This document shows positions 60,363 to 64,000 of a stretch of DNA of 64,000 nt, one piece after another. Source of the DNA: Mesoflavibacter zeaxanthinifaciens DSM 18436 (GTDB lineage Bacteria; Bacteroidota; Bacteroidia; Flavobacteriales; Flavobacteriaceae). The DNA lies in contig NZ_AULQ01000007.1 in NCBI RefSeq assembly GCF_000422365.1, forward strand, positions 124,001 through 188,000, in the 5' to 3' direction. A program made the position numbers and the translations under genes. The notes beneath the pieces were generated by a model that saw only the letters and a list, made by a program, of their open reading frames with translations, was not told the origin of the DNA and did no database searches. Position 1 is the stretch's first letter; each line of letters starts with the position of its first letter.

Positions 60363-62255
60363 ATGTCAGAGCTAGATAACCTGCAAAACGCAGACGGAAC
60401 GGAAGAACAAAAAGAAACTGTACAACCAACAACAGAAGACAATTCAAACAACGACGATGATAAAGTCTTAAATGAAATTGAAGACTCTAACGCAGAAGAT
60501 GCCGAAGATGAAGGCAATAAAGACAGACATAATATTGAAGAAAAAGATTATGAGTCTTTAAACATGGAACAATTGGTTATAGAACTTGAACGTTTGGTAA
60601 AAAACGAAAAAGTACAAGCTATAAACAAACATGTTAATGCCTTAAAACAAGAGTTTGATAAACAATTTAATGACTTACTTGAAGAAAAGAAAGAAGAGTT
60701 TTTAAGTAATGGCGGTGTAGAGATGGACTTTAGATACAACTCTCCGTTACAACGTAGCTTTAGAGACACTTATAAAGACTACAAACAACGTCTAACTGCA
60801 CACTACAAAAATTTAGAAAAAAACTTAAAGCAAAATTTAAATAATAGGCTAGAAATTATTGAGCAAATAAAAGCACTTACAGAAGATGCAGAAGACTCAA
60901 TGAGTTCTAAATATAAGACATTTAAAGATTTACAAGACCAATGGAGAAATGCTGGTCCAATACCAAGAGATAAATATAATAACGCTTGGAATAGCTACCA
61001 TTTTAATGTAGAACGTTTCTATGATTTATTACACTTAGATCGAGATTTACGCGATAAAGATTTTGAACATAATTTAGAACAAAAAACAAAAATTATAGAG
61101 CAAGCAGAAGCACTAGCTAAAGACGATAATATAAACAGAGCCTTTAGAGAACTTCAAAATCTTCATAAAATCTGGAAAGAAGAGCTTGGTCCTGTAGCAA
61201 GAGAACACAGAGAACCAATCTGGGAACGATTTAAAGAAGCTACAAAGAAAATTAATGAAAATAGACAAGAATACTTTAAAAGCTTAGATAAATTATACGA
61301 GCAAAATCTTGTAAACAAACAAGCTATTATAGACAAGATTGCTCAAATTTCTTCAGAAAATATAAATACTCACAAAGGTTGGCAAAATAAAATTAAAGAG
61401 GTAGAAGCTTTAAGAGAAGAATTTTTTAAAGCAGGAAAAGTACCTATTAAAGTTAACGAAGCAACATGGGCTAAATTTAAAGAAGCCGTTCGCACCTTTA
61501 ATAGAAAGAAAAATCAATTCTATAAAGATTTAAAAAAGGAACAATACGTTAACCTAGAGAAAAAGCAAGAACTTATTAAAATTGCAGAAGAAAACAAAAA
61601 CAACGAAGATTTTGAAGTAACTACACCTTTAATGAAAAAAATCCAAGCAGATTGGAAAAAAATTGGACATGTACCAAGAAAGGACAGCGACAAAATCTGG
61701 AAACAATTTAAAACTGCTTGTAACCACTATTTTGATAGAATAAAAGACCAACGTAATGCAGCGTCTGCAGAAGAAGAGCAAGCTTTTAAAGAAAAAGAAG
61801 CATTACTAGCCAAAGTTAAAGAGTTAAAATTAACCGGAGACCAAAAAGAAGACTTAGCTACTATAAAAGAACAAATTAATAATTGGAAAAATATAGGTCG
61901 CGTACCTAGAAATAAAAAACATATTGAAGGTGACTTTAATAATGTATTAGATGGTTTGTTTAAAAACTTAGATTTAAACAAAACTGAAGCTGAAATGATT
62001 AAGTTTGAAAATAAACTTCAAGATTTATCATCTACAGACAACCAAAAAGTAATTGATAACGAACGTTTTTACATTCAGAAAAAAGTAGATGAAATAAAAG
62101 GAGAAATTAACCAACTAGAAAACAATTTACAGTTTTTTACTAATGTTAAATCAGATAATCCTTTAGTAAAAGAAGTGCATAAAAACATAAAAAAGCATAA
62201 AGAGGAATTAGACATTTGGCTAACAAAACTTAAAAAAATTAAGTCTCTATATTAA
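60363..62255 (+). CDS. DUF349 repeat coiled-coil protein
   Basis: 630 residues, cytosolic. An acidic disordered N-terminus (1-65) leads into an almost wholly helical protein with about five copies of the DUF349 repeat. The mark is W-x6-P-x(4-6)-W: QDQWRNAGPIPRDKYNNAW, IWKEELGPVAREHREPIW, DWKKIGHVPRKDSDKIW and NWKNIGRVPRNKKHIEGDF. The C-terminal 100 residues are coiled coil. The function is not established, though the repeats bind nucleic acid or protein in some relatives. It has a strong terminator. Confidence 0.9.
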   Translation: MSELDNLQNADGTEEQKETVQPTTEDNSNNDDDKVLNEIEDSNAEDAEDEGNKDRHNIEEKDYESLNMEQLVIELERLVKNEKVQAINKHVNALKQEFDKQFNDLLEEKKEEFLSNGGVEMDFRYNSPLQRSFRDTYKDYKQRLTAHYKNLEKNLKQNLNNRLEIIEQIKALTEDAEDSMSSKYKTFKDLQDQWRNAGPIPRDKYNNAWNSYHFNVERFYDLLHLDRDLRDKDFEHNLEQKTKIIEQAEALAKDDNINRAFRELQNLHKIWKEELGPVAREHREPIWERFKEATKKINENRQEYFKSLDKLYEQNLVNKQAIIDKIAQISSENINTHKGWQNKIKEVEALREEFFKAGKVPIKVNEATWAKFKEAVRTFNRKKNQFYKDLKKEQYVNLEKKQELIKIAEENKNNEDFEVTTPLMKKIQADWKKIGHVPRKDSDKIWKQFKTACNHYFDRIKDQRNAASAEEEQAFKEKEALLAKVKELKLTGDQKEDLATIKEQINNWKNIGRVPRNKKHIEGDFNNVLDGLFKNLDLNKTEAEMIKFENKLQDLSSTDNQKVIDNERFYIQKKVDEIKGEINQLENNLQFFTNVKSDNPLVKEVHKNIKKHKEELDIWLTKLKKIKSLY

Positions 62256-62344
62256 TGAAAGATAACGATTAATCATATAGTATTTAATTAATCTATTACT
62301 CATAATCATTAAAATTATAGGAAACATTTTCTAATAAAAAAACC

Positions 62345-62374
62345 AAACCCTATTTCTGAGAGGAAATAGGGTTT
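62345..62374 (+). terminator. Terminator of the DUF349 gene
   Basis: AAACCCTATTTC (62345-62356) and GAAATAGGGTTT (62363-62374) form a perfect 12-bp stem with loop TGAGAG. It is followed by only a short T-run, so termination may be moderate. Confidence 0.75.
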
Positions 62375-62651
62375 TGGCTCCTAACTAAACTAACCAATTA
62401 TTTCTCTTCGTTTACAAGAAATAATTTTATTTTCTATGACACCTAATATGATGTATGCTATTAATCAACTTTATTCTATAATAAGGTAAGATTAAATGTC
62501 ATATGCTTTATATACGACACATTTATTGTTTTGGATTTTTATAGATTATAAAAAAGTTGATTTTAACATATTTTTAAGTAAATCAAATAGTTAAAACGCT
62601 AATTAGGTATTAATTGACTTTTTATAAATTATTTTTTTTGAAAAATTATAG

Positions 62652-62671
62652 CAGTTTTTTGGCTTCTTCCC
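62652..62671. repeat. Direct copy of the mazG 3' end
   Basis: CAGTTTTTTGGCTTCTTCCC occurs here and again at 62712-62731, exactly 60 bases apart. The right copy encodes the last residues of MazG (…EEAKKL) on the minus strand. The left copy would encode REEAKKL-L and then a stop if read in the same sense. Confidence 0.8.
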
Positions 62672-62708
62672 TATTGTAATATTTGAAAAAATCAGTGGAT
62701 TTTTCCAA

Positions 62709-63482
62709 TTACAGTTTTTTGGCTTCTTCCCAAAAAACATCCATTTCAGTAAGAGTCATGTCTTTTAATTCTTTATTTAAAGATTTTGTTTTTTCTTCCA
62801 AATAAACAAAACGCTTTGAGAACTTTTTATTTGTCCTTTCTAATGCATTTTCTGGGTTAATTTTTAAAAATCGTGCATAATTTACCATAGAAAAAAGTAC
62901 ATCTCCAAACTCGGCTTCCATAGCGTCTTGATTACCGTTTTGTACTTCTTCTTTAAATTCAGATAACTCCTCTTCTACTTTTTCCCAAACTTGCTCTGGT
63001 TGTTCCCAGTCAAAACCAACACCTGCAACTTTATCTTGTATTCTACTTGCTTTAACAAGCGCTGGTAAACTTTTTGGTACACCTTCTAAAACACTTTTTT
63101 TTCCTTCTTTTAATTTAAGGTTTTCCCAATTACGTTTTACGTCTTCTTCATTTTCAACTTTTACATCTCCATAAATATGCGGATGCCTATGTATTAGTTT
63201 ATCGCAAACAGTATTTAGTACATCGGCTATATCAAAATCATTGGTTTCACTTCCTATTTTTGCATAGAAAACTAAGTGAAGCATTAGGTCTCCTAATTCC
63301 TTTTTTACTTCTTCTAAATCGTTATCCAAAATAGCGTCACCTAGTTCGTAAGTTTCTTCTATAGTAAGATGACGCAATGTTTGCATGGTTTGTTTTTTAT
63401 CCCATGGACATTGTTCTCTTAACTCATCCATAATGGTTAACAAACGGTCAAATGCTTTTAATTGATCAGGTCTACTATTCAT
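62709..63482 (-). CDS. mazG: Nucleoside triphosphate pyrophosphohydrolase MazG
   Basis: Hydrolyses (d)NTPs to monophosphates and pyrophosphate, a housecleaning or stress-linked role; here it is not a toxin-antitoxin partner. It is 257 residues with two MazG domains: EETYELGDAILDNDLEEVKKELGDLMLH (about 39-66) and EEELSEFKEEVQNGNQDAMEAEFGDVLFSM (about 168-200). The first has the full E-E-x-x-E...E-x-x-D metal motif. The C-terminus is duplicated in part downstream. It lies behind the DUF5606 gene, separated by a terminator. Confidence 0.95.
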   Translation of the reverse strand: MNSRPDQLKAFDRLLTIMDELREQCPWDKKQTMQTLRHLTIEETYELGDAILDNDLEEVKKELGDLMLHLVFYAKIGSETNDFDIADVLNTVCDKLIHRHPHIYGDVKVENEEDVKRNWENLKLKEGKKSVLEGVPKSLPALVKASRIQDKVAGVGFDWEQPEQVWEKVEEELSEFKEEVQNGNQDAMEAEFGDVLFSMVNYARFLKINPENALERTNKKFSKRFVYLEEKTKSLNKELKDMTLTEMDVFWEEAKKL

Positions 63483-63537
63483 AAAAAAGGTTTTTGGTAA
63501 AAGTACAATGATTTATTATTGCGTAAAACATTGGCAC

Positions 63538-63570
63538 AAAAAAATCCAGCTTTAAGGCTGGATTTTTTTT
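63538..63570 (-). terminator. Terminator of the DUF5606 gene
   Basis: ATCCAGC (63544-63550) and GCTGGAT (63557-63563) form a stem with loop TTTAAG, with A- and T-runs on both sides. It lies 24 bases past the stop on the minus strand. Confidence 0.88.
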
Positions 63571-63594
63571 ATATTTTAATAAACAAGTTTATTA

Positions 63595-64000
63595 TTATTC
63601 TTCATCACTTGTTGTTAGGTCTTCTTCTAAGTTTAAAAGATCATTTTTAACAAGTAAATTATACCACTGAATTACTTTTTTAATATCACTAACATATACT
63701 CTATCTTCATCATAATCTGGTAATACTTCAAAGAAGTATTCTTCTAACTTATCTTTAGAGTCTTTATGGCTAATAGCTGTTTCTTGTCCGTTTTCTTTTT
63801 CGCTTATTTTTCTAAAAACATCTGCTAAAGGCACTTCTTCGGTTAAAGTATATATTGCTATCTCGCTTAATACACTTACATTTTGTTGTATACCAATAGA
63901 TAATCTTTTTTGATCTATTAAAGATTCTGCTATAAAGCCCGTTCTTGTTTGAGTTACTAATTTGTATAATCCAGGTTTACCTGAAATTGCTAAAACTTTT
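63595..64000 (-). CDS. DUF5606 family protein, 5' end outside the window
   Basis: The frame is open to the window edge and extends beyond it. The visible 134 residues start KVLAISGKPGLYKLVTQTRTGFIAES, which is close to the true N-terminus (a few residues are missing). The internal GTG at 63834 is just a valine codon and not the start. The middle holds VLSEIAIYTLTEEVPLADVF and the C-terminus is acidic (LNLEEDLTTSDEE). No function is known. A peptide deformylase gene often precedes this gene in the family, but it would lie outside the window. Confidence 0.85.
   Translation of the reverse strand, partial: KVLAISGKPGLYKLVTQTRTGFIAESLIDQKRLSIGIQQNVSVLSEIAIYTLTEEVPLADVFRKISEKENGQETAISHKDSKDKLEEYFFEVLPDYDEDRVYVSDIKKVIQWYNLLVKNDLLNLEEDLTTSDEE

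Larger units (their letters stand above)
62256..62708. other. Gene-free A/T-rich region
   Basis: 453 bases. It contains the terminator of the DUF349 gene and, near its right edge, a 20-base copy of the end of mazG (62652-62671). The remainder is very A/T-rich, with no ORF or RNA gene that I can support. Confidence 0.6.

Noticed and set aside
62709-63482. MazG as part of a toxin-antitoxin pair
   Set aside because: It has two MazG pyrophosphohydrolase domains and no mazE/mazF neighbours.
63595-63834. A complete 79-residue gene starting at 63834
   Set aside because: The frame stays open to the window edge and the upstream codons encode the DUF5606 N-terminus, so this is one larger partial gene.
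1-64000. CRISPR arrays, tRNA genes, insertion sequences or prophage genes
   Set aside because: No regular direct repeats with spacers, no cloverleaf-type sequences in the gaps, and no transposase, integrase or phage structural proteins were found.

Overview
The window comes from a low-GC, marine-type member of the Bacteroidota, family Flavobacteriaceae. I base this on TAnnTTTG promoter boxes without Shine-Dalgarno sequences, a type IX secretion C-terminal sorting domain, carboxypeptidase-like regulatory (CarboxypepD_reg) domains, a TonB-dependent receptor, bacillithiol synthesis (BshC), and lineage gene blocks such as rpmB-rpmG-DUF4295-ftsY and spoT-fur-purA. I cannot name the genus. No tRNA, rRNA, CRISPR array, transposase, integrase or prophage gene was seen. 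It reads as chromosomal core with small accessory patches.

Layout. 1-348: the end of a fasciclin-domain protein. 423-12479: a minus-strand housekeeping block (MORN-repeat protein, yidC, pyrG, DUF3820, DUF922, LysM/periplasmic-binding fusion, guaA, PLP decarboxylase, bshC). 12608-18024: alternating envelope and processing genes (regulatory-domain protein, rimO, serine hydrolase, amidase). 18105-23105: minus-strand ftsY, DUF4295, L33, L28, cinA, HPt, FAH-family and exonuclease genes. 23175-29805: thioredoxin-fold protein, T9SS cargo, E2 acyltransferase, glycosyltransferase, recR, Na+ symporter. 29902-40050: large surface proteins (VCBS/ASPIC lipoprotein, TonB-type receptor, S9 peptidase) plus fabH. 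40211-46357: htpG, a PadR-controlled membrane operon, an MFS transporter, a CxxC/regulatory-domain protein and a transglutaminase. 46400-62255: a plus-strand run of RNA helicase, RelA/SpoT, Fur-like, purA, OstA-like, aminotransferase, TPR, two DUF368, aroE and DUF349 genes. 62709-64000: mazG and the DUF5606 gene on the minus strand.

How the genes fit together. Nucleotide supply and sensing is prominent (PyrG, GuaA, PurA, RelA/SpoT, MazG). So is envelope assembly (YidC, FtsY, OstA-like protein, DUF368 lipid-carrier translocase candidates, LysM protein). Many secreted or lipid-anchored proteins of unknown substrate are interspersed.

The most interesting signals lie outside the coding sequence: (i) a multi-stem intergenic element at 7741-7875; (ii) a 136-base imperfect hairpin at 24820-24955; (iii) a -24/-12 (sigma-54-like) promoter with an upstream repeat before htpG; (iv) a 27-base palindrome and three in-frame ATGTAT repeats before padR; (v) a hairpin beside the pyrG start codon; (vi) a duplicated fragment of the mazG 3' end. 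I found no defence island or clearly new multi-gene system. The PadR/HAAS-like/small-membrane-protein operon with its shared FK-x-MH-x-PFAGI hairpin is the best candidate for an under-described module.
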